NCBI RefSeq assembly: GCF_025698545.1
Contig: NC_068567.1
Span: 59,277,371-59,341,370 of the forward strand
Origin: Gossypium raimondii
Taxonomy: Eukaryota; Streptophyta; Magnoliopsida; Malvales; Malvaceae
DNA: 64,000 nt
Reading direction: 5' to 3'
Shown here one piece after another: positions 1-12,189 of the stretch. The position numbers and the translations under genes are program-made. The first letter of the stretch is position 1; each line of letters begins with the position of its first letter. The notes under the pieces were generated by a model, which did not search any database, was not told where the DNA came from, and saw only the letters and a program-made list of their open reading frames with translations.

Positions 1-516
1 TCCAAGCCCATACCATTTCAAGAGAAGCAACAGAAATCTGAAAGCCATTTGGAGACCATGAAAGTAAACCCAAATTGAACGGTGTTATGATAATGGCATA
101 CATCAGACATTTAATATATACACATATTTAATTTGATCAATTCTAGCTATCTCTCATACTATATTCTTCTGATCAATTCTATCATTTCATCTATCGCAAC
201 AACCTCCCAAATATCAAATTTTAAGTTTAAATTGTTACTAAGATGCAAATTGCTCCCATTTCTTATTAGAAAAAGAGAAAACTACGTTTTCATTTATAAT
301 TACAAGGCAAGATCATTCTACGAAGTTGTCAAGTACCAAAACTATCCTGGCAATAAATGGGACACAACTCATTTGTATTATTGTCTATAGTACACACTCT
401 TGTCAAAAATGGTAACAGTAATTAACCATAACAAAGGCCAAGAAAATTAACACCTTAGCAGTGTGAACAAAATAGACACAGAAAGAAAGCGGATGTAGGA
501 AAAGAATCTGCCACAC
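1..516. other. Window edge; intron or downstream part of the OM64 gene
   Basis: The last OM64 exon I can place ends at 517 with a GT donor, so this stretch should be the next intron (on the minus strand) and possibly part of a later exon. The first 60 bases read on the minus strand contain a short peptide resembling the ISVSLL-type segment of OM64 proteins, but the match is too weak to call an exon. The TPR-coding end of the gene must lie left of the window. Confidence 0.4.
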
Positions 517-2638
517 CTTTAGAAGACTTTGCGTTGCAGCCCGCATCTCAGTCCTGACTTTGTACAAACTTTTTACATTCTCGTATGTATTGTTGATTGC
601 AGCAAGAACACAACGAGAAACTTCAGGTCCTAGTCTTGGTTTAACATCTTTAAGCCATTCTTCATGGTTTGTTTTAAATTCATATCTAAAAAGTATAAGT
701 ACTAGATATTAGGTAAATAGGTCGTCTACAAAGCCAGAAACAAAATTCTGCACAACAATGATGATCATTATATCCCAATTGAAGGGTTGCAGCAACTGAA
801 GCAGGTGCAAGAGGTATATGGTCCTGCATGTAATGACAGTATTCTTAGATACCTTTGTAATGACACCATTGCAGATGAAAGGGCTTGCAAAGCAGAAATT
901 CCATTTTGCAGGTTTGTGGAATGTTGAAAAAAACCCTTTAGACTGGGTACATTCGAAGCAATAAACTGACAAAAGTTGACATGCTTTGGCAGCTGATCTG
1001 TGCAATTAGCAAGAGGTCGACACATCAAGAAGCAAGATTCACATCATTGTGACAGAAGAGGTAGCAGTAGACTATAATTAAGATTTTCAAACCAGAAAAT
1101 AGAAACTGATATGAATAAAATTGAAGGCCATACAACTTACAGCCAGAAAGCTTTTCAACTGCTTTGCTAATAACATGCACTGTCTTTTGCTTGGGAACCT
1201 TTGAAAGCTGGAATAAGTCATCAGCAAAGACAAGGTGCCTTCCCCTTCTGGGTTCCACTGCTTTTAGTTGCAATAAAACATTCCCAACACGATGTAGAAT
1301 AGATGGATCACGAGCAAACCATCCTTAGATATAATAATTTGACAAAATCAGTAAAAAGAAACAAAGGAACTCTAGAAAACAGCAATGTGAACTCTCCAGA
1401 ATTTTAATGCTAAGCAAGAAATTAGAATATTAAATGCCTACTAAATATATGAAACTGGGCATTCTTATAACAAAATAACACATATGCTACAAAAACCTAG
1501 AGGAAACTGCTCTGTTTATCGGAGCAGTATCCATCCATTAATATATCGTGAACAGTTACGCCACACTTTAGTAAAAAGATAAAGTAGGTCAAGGCAAAGC
1601 GAGTTGGTAATAATAATTCATACTAGCTAAAGATATCAACACCTATAATCTGCAGGGAAAGGCAACAAAATATTACAAACAAGAATGCCACATTACAATA
1701 CCAATAGCATCCAAGCTTTGTGAATTTGGAAGAACTCCAATCGTAGATACAGCTCCATGAGATGGACGGAACCCAAGAATACCACAAAATGATGCAGGAA
1801 CTCTCACACAACCAATTGTATCAGTACCTACAAAGTCATCAAAATAGTGTTATATGTTTATAGATAACACTAGGAAGAAAACAACCCGTAAATCAACAAG
1901 ATTCAGCAGCAAAAGTTACCTAGAGCAAAGTCCACAAGTTCAGCAGCAACTGCAACAGCAGAACCACTTGAAGAACCTCCTGGAACATTTGACGGCATGT
2001 TTGGATTTGTAGGTGTCCCATAGTGCTTATTTTCCCCAGTTATTCTATTAACATTAACAAAAAGAAAAATATTACATTGTACTAGATACATTCTTCCAAG
2101 AAAGAAATGGGAAATACGAAAGGACGAAATAAAAGGTTACCCGAAAGCCAGTTCGTCCATAACTGTCTTGCCAACACATTTAGCCCCGTTTTTCAACAAA
2201 GCAGTGACCACAACCGCCGTCTTGTCAGCAACCTCGTGTGTTCTTTGCCAATCGGGATTCCCAAACCCCGTCGCGTGACCCTTCACATCAAATCTGTTAC
2301 GATCATTAAAAAATAAATAAATAAACGATTAAAAAAATATGATAGAAAGTATTAACTAAGGGGGAAAGACATAGTGATGGAATTACGAACATGTCCTTGA
2401 TGGCAAACGTAAGGCCCAATAGTGGAAGTTTGGCGGCGGGCGGCGGAGGCTGAGGAAAAGGAATCAATTCGAAGCGTTCCATGAAAGCGCCAAAATCTTC
2501 TCTTTTGATGATCATCGCTTTTTTCCTCCTTCTACGGGTCTCCGCGACCACTATAATTCCGGCCACCGTTATTCCCGCCACAATCCATACCTTGGGGTTG
2601 GAAGCGTTGGTTTTTATTAGATTCAGCGTTTTTGACAT
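517..2638 (-). CDS. OM64: OM64-like outer envelope/mitochondrial outer membrane protein (amidase-like domain), 3' part outside window
   Basis: Seven exons on the minus strand: 2391-2638, 2141-2293, 1920-2044, 1702-1827, 1141-1323, 853-997 and 517-685. All have GT-AG borders and phases that join without a frameshift (1149 nt, 383 residues so far). The protein starts MSKTLNLIKTNASNPKVW, a hydrophobic segment follows (residues about 17-32), then a basic stretch, a proline-rich linker and an amidase-signature domain. This layout matches plant OM64 (mtOM64/Toc64-V), a tail-exposed receptor whose C-terminal TPR repeats bind Hsp90/Hsp70-bound precursors. In active amidases the nucleophile sits in DTGGSxR; here the motif reads DTIGCVRVPA, with Cys at the Ser position, so I infer a catalytically dead scaffold, as known for this family. 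The TPR exons are not in the window. Confidence 0.88.
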
Positions 2639-2916
2639 GATCGGTTCGGAAAAAGAAAATGAAGGTAAATAAGAATGGCGGAGCAGCTAAAAGGGTTTTG
2701 GGAGGGTTTTAACCAAGGATTGTTTATTTGATCAAAGAGGAATGAAATTTGCTACAGTAAGGCGCAAGCAGGGATTAATGGTTAAGCAGCGCGTAAATAA
2801 TACGCGCCGGGCTTCGGGCTTTGGTAGGTATGGGAATTTTGCGTGCCGTATTGCTGATGTTTATTTTGTTGACTGATCCGAATTTCTTAGTTTTGACCTC
2901 TACTAATTAAAATTAG
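2639..2916. other. 5' flank of OM64
   Basis: This is the upstream region of the minus-strand OM64 gene and should hold its promoter and 5' UTR. I see no sharply defined TATA box or other element that I would call. Confidence 0.4.
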
Positions 2917-4052
2917 GGTAAACTACCTACTTAGTCAATCAACGTTTAGAAAGCTTTCATTTTGGTCACTTAAAATGAAATCCTTGCAATTTGGTCACCA
3001 ACTTTTAGAAAAATTTCATTTTAGTCACCTATGCATTGAATCTCCAATGGCAGATAATTGTACATATCACGTCATGTTTGCTCTTTCGTTTTAGTCACCC
3101 AACTTTAGGTCATTTTCATTTTGGTCACCAAAAACCTAGCTTTTTTAAGTCTTGATTGGGGTAAAAAAATCAAGGATTGAAATGAAAAAACGGTAGAAAC
3201 TAAAATAATACACAAAATTGTCAACTTGTACATGTTTACCACATTTCAAAAAATTTAAAATTTGGGTTTTGAAATATAAATTTTTAAATATTAAGATTCA
3301 AAATTATAGTAGCAAACCAGTAGACATTATCAATGGATAAAAAATCTCAACAATTTATTTAATTTTATTTTATTATTTTGAAATTATTTTAAAAATTATC
3401 AATGAAAGTATTGTCTTTAATAGTTGTCTCTGAAACTCAATTTTCTTTTGATTATATGATTTTTAAATCTTTCATGCTAAAATAAAAGCAAAAAAAATCC
3501 TTACAATTAATTAACTTAATTAATTTTATCTTCCATTCAAACAAAATTTATAAATTTTTCATCTCTTCTTTACCCAAACGACAATACAAGCAATTAATTT
3601 AATTAATTGCAAATAATTTTCTTTACTTTTAGCTTAGTATGAAAGACTCGAGATTATATAATCAAAAAATTAAAATTTTGTAGACAATTATTAAATATGA
3701 GTTATTTTAATTGATGATCTGAAAACATAAAATTAAAATTTTAAATTAAATTAATTAATTAATTATAATATTATAGTAAAAATCGTTTAGCATTACTAAT
3801 GGATAAAAATTCAACAATTTATTCAATTTATTTTGATATTTTGAAATATAAAATTTCAATATTAAAGAAAAATTTAGAATTTCAACTTTGGGATAAAGAA
3901 GTACCGTCTGAAAATTTTTATGTATTATTTTAGTTTCTATCTCTTTTCACTTTAATTCTTAATTTTTTACTCCAATCAATACTTAAAAATATTTTTCAAG
4001 TGACCAAAATAAAAACATAATGTGGCATGTACATTAAATATTGTTAGAGATT
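2917..4052. mobile_element. Long fold-back (palindromic) element, copy 1
   Basis: The left half contains repeated GGTCAC-type motifs, then TTGATTGGGGTAAAAAATCA, and ends near TTTCATGCTAAAATAAAAGC. The right half repeats these in reverse complement and reverse order (TTTTAGCTTAGTATGAAA near 3630-3650, TTTTTTACTCCAATCAATAC near 3965-3985, GTGACCAAAATAAAAACA near 4000-4017). The middle is an AATTAATT-rich loop near 3505-3605. It has the structure of a non-autonomous fold-back/MITE-like element; no coding capacity is visible. The left arm extends about 120 bp beyond the recognisable right arm. Confidence 0.65.
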
Positions 4053-4328
4053 TAACTTTTTTATAGTGCCGCGCATGGTAAGAGCAATTACTCCCAATGA
4101 GAGAAATTTTTTTTTTTCGGTAATAGATGAGAGCAATTGCTCTCAAGTTAAAGAGAAAGTTATTTTCTCTAAGACAAAAAGGATGGGCGAAACTTCAGTG
4201 TCCTGGAAATCTTTTTTATTAGAGAAAGAAAAATATTTTAAGAACTACATGACTTGGGAAGGTCAACTTTGAAAAGTTAATTGGCTAAGAAGGCAAAGTA
4301 TTACGTGACATAGAAAATAATTTTAAAA

Positions 4329-4765
4329 AGATCAACGCCAGACGAGGGAAAGTGTATCTCTGTGACCTAAAAATATCAAAAGCTTTAGAAAACTTGACAC
4401 CTCTTCTCATAAGAGATACAATACCATAAAATGTATGCAACCTGAAAAGGTCAATAGCTTTGAAAAGATCAACACCTGATAAGCTGAGGTGTATCTTAAG
4501 AGATAACACCTTAAGAGATATACAACATGAAAAAAATCAAGAGCTCTAGAAAGATTGGCACTTGATGAGATAATGTGTATTTTAAGAGATATGATACTTT
4601 AAGAGGTACATGACTTAAAAAAGCCAATGACTTCAGATAGCTCGACGCCTAGTGAGGTGAGGTGTATCTTAAAGTATAAGATACCTTAAGAGATATGCAA
4701 CCTGAAAAGATCAAGAGCTTTGGAAAGCTCAACACTAGATGAAGCGATGTGTATCTTAAAATACC
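4329..4765. repeat. Degenerate tandem repeat (about 63-88 bp units)
   Basis: At least five to six degenerate units recur, each with the order GATCAACxCC, a GAGGTGTATCTTAAGAGAT-like block, a CCTTAAGAGATATxCAAC block and an AAGAGCTTT block. Unit starts are near 4329, 4392, 4467, 4552, 4638 and 4726. Spacing is 63-75 bp for the first units and about 86 bp for the last ones. No gene is visible. Confidence 0.6.
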
Positions 4766-5460
4766 ATGCTCACTACACCAACAATTAATACAAGCTTTAG
4801 ATTGAGAGTTTAGAAATGATTCACCCTAAAAAGGAGGGGAGCCATAAAGACGAATGATCTCGAAAGGATGGTGAAAAAAAGGGAGAGAACCTACACTTCA
4901 TGAAATATCTAAAATGGGGTTCTCATGTGAGAGAAGGTGAGAGAAATGGTAGGGAATTCTCATTTTTCTTTTGTCCTTTGAGGGTATGTATACAGCGCTT
5001 TTTTATGAGACCCGCACAATAATATCTACTATGAAGAGGATAGTTATAATGCATAAAGGGTGTGATTAATGATATCTAAAAGATACTTATATATTACAAA
5101 GTTCAATTGATAATACTGTTAATAAATTTTCGTTAAATTTGACCATTAATATTTAAGTTTCTGATTAAAAAAATTAAAATTCAATTTATAAAACATATTT
5201 AAATTTAACAAAAATTAGTTATCACTGTATCGACCAAGTAGACGGACTAAATTGCAAAAATCTGAAAAGTATAAGGACTGAAGACATAATTAGACTTCAA
5301 AAAATCTGAAGAGTTGAAGCTATTTCAACAGATTTGAGCTTTTCCATCTTCAATGCCTTAAAGAGGTGCAATGCAAAATTATACATAAAATGATGGAAAT
5401 GAATCTACAATGAAGAATTCAACCAAATACCAAAGCCGGCAAGCCGCCGCTTGCCGCCAC
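4766..5460. other. Intergenic, no gene recognised
   Basis: This stretch between the minisatellite and the PP2C 3' flank holds no recognisable exon or RNA gene. The 4800-5030 part is less AT-rich and could be an old transposon remnant, but I cannot assign it. Confidence 0.3.
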
Positions 5461-5461
5461 A

Positions 5462-5627
5462 AACACTAACACTCTGTTTGGTAAGAAGGAAAGTAAAGGA
5501 AAATTGAAAGGAACACGTCTAATCTAATGACTCGACCAAGAACATATAGCATACATCGATATGATCATATGCATGAATTTCAACCATTAGATTACTACTC
5601 TTTTACTTTCTTTCCTATCAAATGGGG
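5462..5627. mobile_element. Small MITE-like element in the PP2C 3' flank
   Basis: CTCTGTTTGGTAAGAAGGAA at the left end and the reverse complement of TTTCTTTCCTATCAAATGGG at the right end form imperfect inverted repeats of about 28 bp (roughly 22 matching by eye) around a 165-bp non-coding element. It sits about 140 bp downstream of the PP2C stop codon, so it may lie in the 3' UTR. Confidence 0.45.
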
Positions 5628-5766
5628 TACCTTAACGATAATGAAATCTACTACAAACTTTCAGCATTATGCATTTTTAATGAGATTGCTAGTTGGTGTT
5701 TACCCTTTTGAATCGTATCTCATTCGATCGAGGAACTGTTCTTCCATTGCATTTTTGGTTTTGCAA

Positions 5767-8319
5767 TTAACCCTTGAAACGAACTACAATACAGGAGATA
5801 TCATCCTTACTGTCTCGGTTCAGTGACTCGGTTATTAGCCTTTTAGCTGCTCGAAGCGGGTCCTTGGTCTTTTTCGCAATATCAACGGCTTCTTGATTGG
5901 ACATGACCTGGATTAAATTTGCATACAAAAATGAGAACAAAATAAACTATAAATTAGACATTGTTGGTCTTCACAAAGAGAGACATGGATCACCTTCCAT
6001 AGTCCATCACTTGCAAGGATGAGAAGTTCGGTATCCGAGTCAATATCGACAGTTTTCATGTCGGGATCGGATCGGAGGTGTGACTTAAGATTCTTATCTC
6101 CAAATGCGCGAGAAACAGCAAGTTGGCCATTCACTCTTGCCACATCCCCTGGGGAAAAATATGCCCCAACAAGATTGATTATCAATGAGTAACAGTACAA
6201 GTCATCATCATACAAAATTTTAGTGCTGATTAGTTTGCATTCGGAGGCAATAACTAAACCGATATAGTCCGATAGATTAGCAATCTCAATCAATAAGCTT
6301 TCTATTAAGTTTAGAGAAATTATTTGCTTTCAATCTGTAAACAAATTTTCCTTAAACAGAAAATCATACATATGCACGGGGGAGATGTGAAATAATAACC
6401 TGGCATGTTTGAGACAAAGCCACCTCTGTTCTCGATGCTGCCACGCTCTGTGTTCGGCTCATGATCGATACTCATCTGTATCGCCTGCCCTTCCTTTGAG
6501 AGAACAGCACGTGAATCTCCAATATTGGCAACCCATAATTTCAGCCCATCTATCAAAATTGCAGTGACAGCAGTGGATCCCCCTCGACCCAAGTCGGGAG
6601 TGTGTGTGAGAATTGCTTGGTCTGTCTGCTCATAAGCTTTAGAGATGGACCCCCTGGGATTGGTCCAAAACTCCTCCTGCAAGTTATTACATAACACAAG
6701 GACATACTTTAACAGCCAATAAATGCAGCCGGGGAGTTGGGGCTATAACAATAAGAATCAAAGCACCATCATTTCAACGCCGATTAAAAAATTTATAGCT
6801 TCGCCTTTCATTTTCGAAGAAAATTTTAAACAGCAATCACCATTGCTAGATCAATAAAGACACTCTTTTTCGAGTGTAGCATTTAACTGACAAGAATTAT
6901 TCTGTTTGACTGTGGTATCTGATGCCCCTAAGCCCTAATGTATTATTCATATTGGATTAATCAAGAACTCACATCCTTCAAGATGTTGGAAAACAAATGC
7001 TTTTGCAGATAGGCTGGTACGCTATCTCCCAAATGGCCATCATATATGGCAAAAAGTCCGAGCTCATGTCCCCGATGCTGAGCAAACTTTGCAACATGAT
7101 AATCCTCCATGGGATGATTTGCTTTTCCTTTCACCAAGGTGAAGCCATACTTGACAAGCCCCTGATGGCTTCTACCCTTTCCAGAGCTACACGAAGAACG
7201 TCTTCCCTAAAAGATAAAAACTTTTATGATATTAAATAATGGACTGCAGCCAAAAACAAATTGAAAGAAAGCAAAGGAGAAGAAGAAACAGCAACCAAGC
7301 TCTATCTAGGTATCATCTTTCTAATTACCAACAAACCGTAACAGTGAAAAGTTTCATAGGATCGTGTTTCCACATTGGCAACATCAAATTCAAAACTGAA
7401 TAGTATATAAGAGAACTTTGTTAACTGATTCCTGAAAACCAAGAACCAGGGAGATCATGATGACCACTTTCGCAGGGTAAAACCATTGCCTCGATTCCTC
7501 TAGTTGTTAACCAAACAACAGAACAGAGAATCTGCCCTGAAGCTTTCAAAAAGACTAAGAAAAAAAACCGAGTAAAGCTAAAACGAAGATATGTTTATTA
7601 GTATACAAGCAAAAAACTAGCGATATTTTTCAATGCTTTCAAGATCCAACACAAACTATAAAAGGAATAAAAATGCAGATATCAACAACCCTAAATGAAT
7701 CATAAATAGAAAAACCAGTACGGTATATCTTCCGTATTTCGCATATAACATCAGAATAAATCAAAACACCACAGATAAAATGCATTAAAACTGTTTCAAA
7801 CTTATTTTTCAGTGTCCTCGCTAAAACAAAGGTATCCTGTTTTATTGAAATAACTCAATTTCAGGATTCTAGTGCTCTGCAATCATCTAAGCCCCAAATA
7901 TTCCCATAATTTAAAGGTAGCATTTCAAATCTCAAAAAATACTTTCATGTTTCATTTGTTTCTTTTGAACCCCTCACCCCCACCCCCCAAAAAAAAAAAA
8001 ACCAAAAAAAGGCTTTGGCACTGAGCTACAATAGCCTATGCACTCAAAGTGAAAGAAACATAGAATCTGGCATAAAGTCAAAGCTGCCACTAAACTAGAT
8101 CATGGCCTTACAAGAATCTAATTGAAATCACCAACCAAATATATACAGGTATATACATAAACATATGATGAGAACAACTAGGAAACATATGATGAGAACA
8201 ACTAGGAAACTGATATATAGACTTGGATAATTCAAATATTCAAAGTTAAATCGAAAAGATTGAACTGAATATATGCTGACCTGAGAATAGACTGAGTTGA
8301 AGCAACATAGATTATCCAT
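5767..8319 (-). CDS. Protein phosphatase 2C (PP2C), complete gene
   Basis: Five exons on the minus strand: 8281-8319, 6973-7206, 6400-6676, 5994-6148 and 5767-5907. They total 846 nt and encode 281 residues with matching phases. The first exon encodes only 13 residues ([13 protein letters not shown]) and is followed by a 1.07-kb intron; the next exon starts [12 protein letters not shown] and leads into the phosphatase domain. Metal-binding motifs of PP2C Ser/Thr phosphatases are present: [36 protein letters not shown] and [10 protein letters not shown]. Length and motifs match the small plant PP2C group that includes Arabidopsis At1g34750 and At4g28400. The start is chosen because that group begins with a similar short Cys-containing segment. 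The biological substrate cannot be told from sequence. Confidence 0.92.
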
Positions 8320-9445
8320 AAAATTCAATTCCCCCTCCACACTTCTCACTTCTTTATCTATTATCACTCAACATCTAAAAGAAAATAATTTTCCCCCCAA
8401 GAATTTCTCAACCTGCATAATCAAAGAACATTAAACAGGCAAAAACAAAAAAACCCAGCAACAAAAACAACTTTAAACACCCCCAGGCCTAAATTTTCCT
8501 ATATAAACAGAAAATCAAAACAAAATCATGAAATGGGCATGTTAGAATTTTCCTTACCGATCCACCAAAACACCCAATTCACAAGAAGAAGAAAAAAAAA
8601 TACTAAGAACAAACAAACCACAGCTGTACAAGACTTGAATTTCCCCAATTGTTGACTATCCTTCCCTTGTTCTCAATAGAGAAAAGTAACAAATATATGT
8701 AAAAGAATTAAATGCTTACAAAATAAGGACAAAAAAACCTTAGAATAGTATATTGACTGATAAAGAAACGCAAAATAAAGTCTTTGGAGGGGCAAAAGGA
8801 AAAAGAAAGAAAATAAATAGGGTACCCTTATTGACTTTTCTCTATGTCTGGGTTTGGTTTTTTCATTGTTTACTGAGTACTAAGAAAGGTAATATTTTTT
8901 ACCATTTTTTTCTTTTCTTTTTCATTATTTTATCAATCTCCATTAATTAGTGCTTGAGAAACTGTAAATTGGGAATTCTTGGATCATTCACCAAAGGAAG
9001 TGGAAGGCTCTTTAAAGTCAGCTCATTTGTTTAATCTTCAAGTGCCAACTGGCAAACCATCTTTATTTATTCCTTTTTTTGGTTATATATTTATTATTTA
9101 ATTTTAATTTATTATTATAGTTCATCTTTGTCTCCAGATAAATGATTTTATAAGCTTTTTCCATCAGATTATTTATTTTCTTTTTTAATTATTTACTGAT
9201 ATTTTAGTACATTTATTCATTTTATTGATATATAATTTTGATTTTTTACCTTAAACCCTAAATTTAGACATTTTAAGATTAGAATTTAGAGGTTAGAGTT
9301 TAGGGTTTGAGATTTAGGTTAAAAAATTAGCAAAATTATGTATAAATGACATGGAATAAATTGTAATTGGAAAGGAGGATGGATAATGTGGTGGGAAAAA
9401 TAATTTCTCTCGTGTATGTAGTTATATAGTCTTTCATAAATTCTA
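8320..9445. other. 5' flank of PP2C; no other gene
   Basis: This region upstream of the minus-strand PP2C gene should contain its 5' UTR and promoter. It is AT-rich and includes pyrimidine-rich tracts at 8900-8925. I see no second gene. Confidence 0.4.
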
Positions 9446-10410
9446 AATTTTATAGGATAACTTACTTAATTGGTTACCCAACTTTTAAGGTATTTTCATT
9501 TTAGTCATTGAAGTTTTAAATCTCTAAAGACGGTTAATTGAACATGCAATATCATGTTTGTACTTTCATTTTGGTCACTCAATTTTTAAGTCGCTTTCAT
9601 TTTAGTCACCCAAAAATAGATTTTAAGTATTGATCGAGGTAAAAAATCAAGCATTAAAGTGAAAAAGAAATAGAAATTAAACTAATATACAAAATTGTCA
9701 AATTGTACTTGTTTATCCTAAAGTCAAAATTTTAAAAAATTTAACATTAAAATTTTAAATTTCAAAACATCAAAATAAATTTAATAAATTGTTGAAATTG
9801 CTTTTAGTAATTGATAATATCAACCGATTTATTTCTATAATATTAAAATTAATTTTTTAAAAACTTTTAAATTTTACTTTGTGTTTCCAGATTATTTCTA
9901 ATGAAATAAACTCAAATTTAATAATTGACTATGAAACTTAAATTTCTTTTGATTATATAATCTCGAATCTTTCCATGCTAAGCTAAAAGTAAAGGGAAAA
10001 AAACATACTTGCAATTAATTAAATTATTGCTTGTTTTTGTTTGGAATGAAAGATAAAATTAATGAATTCAATTAATTGAAAGGATTTTTCTTTGTTTTTA
10101 TTTTAATACCAAGATTCAAGACCATATAATCAAATGAAAATTGAGTTTTGCATACAACTATTAAAATCGATACTTTTCAAAAATAATTTTTGAAAATAAT
10201 TTCAAAACATTAAAATAAATTATGAAATTTTTTTATCCATTGAAAATATCTACTGATTTGCCACTATAATTTTGAGTCTTAATATTTAAAACTTATATTT
10301 AAAAATCGAAAGTTAGAATTTTAGCAATGGGATAAATAACTACAAGACAAGTTTTGTGTATTATTTAATTTTTACCGTCTTTTCAATTTAATCCTTGATT
10401 TTTAAGCATG
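9446..10410. mobile_element. Long fold-back element, copy 2
   Basis: This has the same order of motifs as the element at 2917-4052: GGTTACCCAAC, a TCATTTTGGTCACTCAA block, GATCGAGGTAAAAAATCAAG, a CATGCTAAGCTAAAAGTAAA block, an AATTAATT-rich loop near 10010-10080, and then the blocks in reverse complement (GTGTATTATTTAATTTTTAC, TTTAATCCTTGATTTTTAAG). The right arm stops early, so this copy is truncated or worn at its right end. It is in the same orientation as copy 1. Confidence 0.6.
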
Positions 10411-10735
10411 ATTTATACTAACTTGTTTGTTTTTAAACATGTTTATCTCTAGTTCATATTTATTAATAATTTCAAAATTGCATTCGTCTTTGTTTAAAGT
10501 TATATGTGTTGATGTTCATTTATTTAAGTTATATTAGTTTATTAGCCAACATTAAACAAGCATGCTCTTAAAATTAAACGAATCTGTTTAACAAAACATA
10601 TAATTGTACATGTTCACAAAAATGTTTATAAATAATAAGCAAACAAACAAACAGTAAATATATATTATTTTTAGACATAAAATAATCAAATAAATATATT
10701 ATAAATGAATAAAATATAGGATTATTATCATGTAC
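10411..10735. other. AT-rich intergenic DNA
   Basis: Very AT-rich sequence with no recognisable gene or repeat boundary. Confidence 0.3.
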
Positions 10736-10740
10736 ACCAT

Positions 10741-11285
10741 TAGAGGTGTTCATGGGTCGGGTCGGGACAGGTTTAGGTCGAGCTTAAGTATGATATTAGC
10801 ATATTTTATTTTGCCCAAGCCTGACCTAACCCAAAATATAGGTTTAAAATTTTGTTCAAACCTGCTCATATTTGCAAAAGACTAACTCAAGCCCATACTA
10901 TTTTTAATTGTTTTAAAATATTTATATTATATTATTTTAATATTTAATAATTTTACACATTTTTATTTATTGAATTTTTTTATAACATTATTTTAATGTT
11001 TACATTAGAGTAATATTATATATTTTGTATAAGTTTATTTTTTTAATGTGTTCTAAATTACCTAGTATATGTAAAAATAAAATAATAAAAAGTATTATAA
11101 ACTTAAAAACGAGTTGGGTCGGGCTTGAGGCTCAGACCTTGAATATTCAAGCCCGAGCCCAGACCATATTTTAAACGAATCTATTTTTTTTGCCCAAGTC
11201 CATTTTTTGGGTCTAATTTTTTTTACTCAAACCCTTCTAAATTTTAGGCGGGCCTTCGGGTCTGGGCAAGTAGCACCATCAATGG
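10741..11285. repeat. GGGTCGGG/CCCGAGCCC-bordered dispersed repeat, MITE-like
   Basis: The left end (AGGTGTTCATGGGTCGGG) and right part (a reverse-complement-like CGGGCCTTCGGGTCTGGGC) are GC-rich blocks around an AT-rich core. The core also holds GGCTTGAGGCTCAGACC and CAAGCCCGAGCCCAGACC. This organisation is common in dispersed non-autonomous plant repeats. Ends and target duplication are not clear. Confidence 0.45.
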
Positions 11286-12189
11286 AGTAAAAAAAATTCC
11301 ACAAGTAGGTTTAAAATGATATCACTTTTTAACGTGTAGTAAAATAATAATAAAATAATTAAAAGCGACACTTGATGTCATTCTAGACTAGCTTGTGGAG
11401 CTTTTCTTATCCCACTAGCATTGAACAGAATAATTTCCCAATAAAATAAGGACACAAATAAGGGTTATTATTATAAACTCGACAAGTAGCTTTTAGTAAC
11501 TGATATGTATTTGTTTTAAATTTTTTTTGTTAATATTCCCTAAAAGCGCATGCCAGGATTTCAGGGAGTTTTAACTCCACTGATAATGCCCCAAATAATT
11601 TTTTCCCACAAACAATAATGATATTATTACTTATATACAATTAAACAATAAACAACTTGTATAAGAGCTTCAATAAAATTTAAATGAGTTTGTTTATGAA
11701 CACAAATAAACAAAATAAACTTTGTTTGTATTTAATTCGTTTAAATTGTTTATAAACTATTTTATCAAACGCTCTTTCCGATATTATCATTTAGCGAACT
11801 TAATTTATAATATTATTTTAGATAAAGAAAAATATGTTATTTAATAAATTAAAATAATCACATAAATCAAATATAAAAATATATAATATTAAGAATTGGG
11901 TAAAGAAAAGAGGAAAATTCCTTAGTAATTATGAAAGGAAAATATCCTTAGATTTTTCATGATTTAATCTCATTCAATAAGAAGCATTAGATAACACTAT
12001 ATAATGTGTAATTTGGATTGGATATCCACCATGAATATCTAACAAGTGCCATTACATGATTTATACTACAATGTATTAAATACTTTGTAAGTTTAGAGTT
12101 ATTTTATTTTAATTGTTTCTACTATATAATTTTTAATTAATTTTCATTAACAACATATAAACCATATATAATTTAATAAATAAAATTAA
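11286..12189. other. AT-rich intergenic DNA
   Basis: No gene, RNA or clear element is recognisable. Confidence 0.3.

Noticed and set aside
1-80. Possible further OM64 exon on the minus strand
   Set aside because: Only a short NGFQISVASL-like stretch resembles the family, and splice borders and frame are not convincing.
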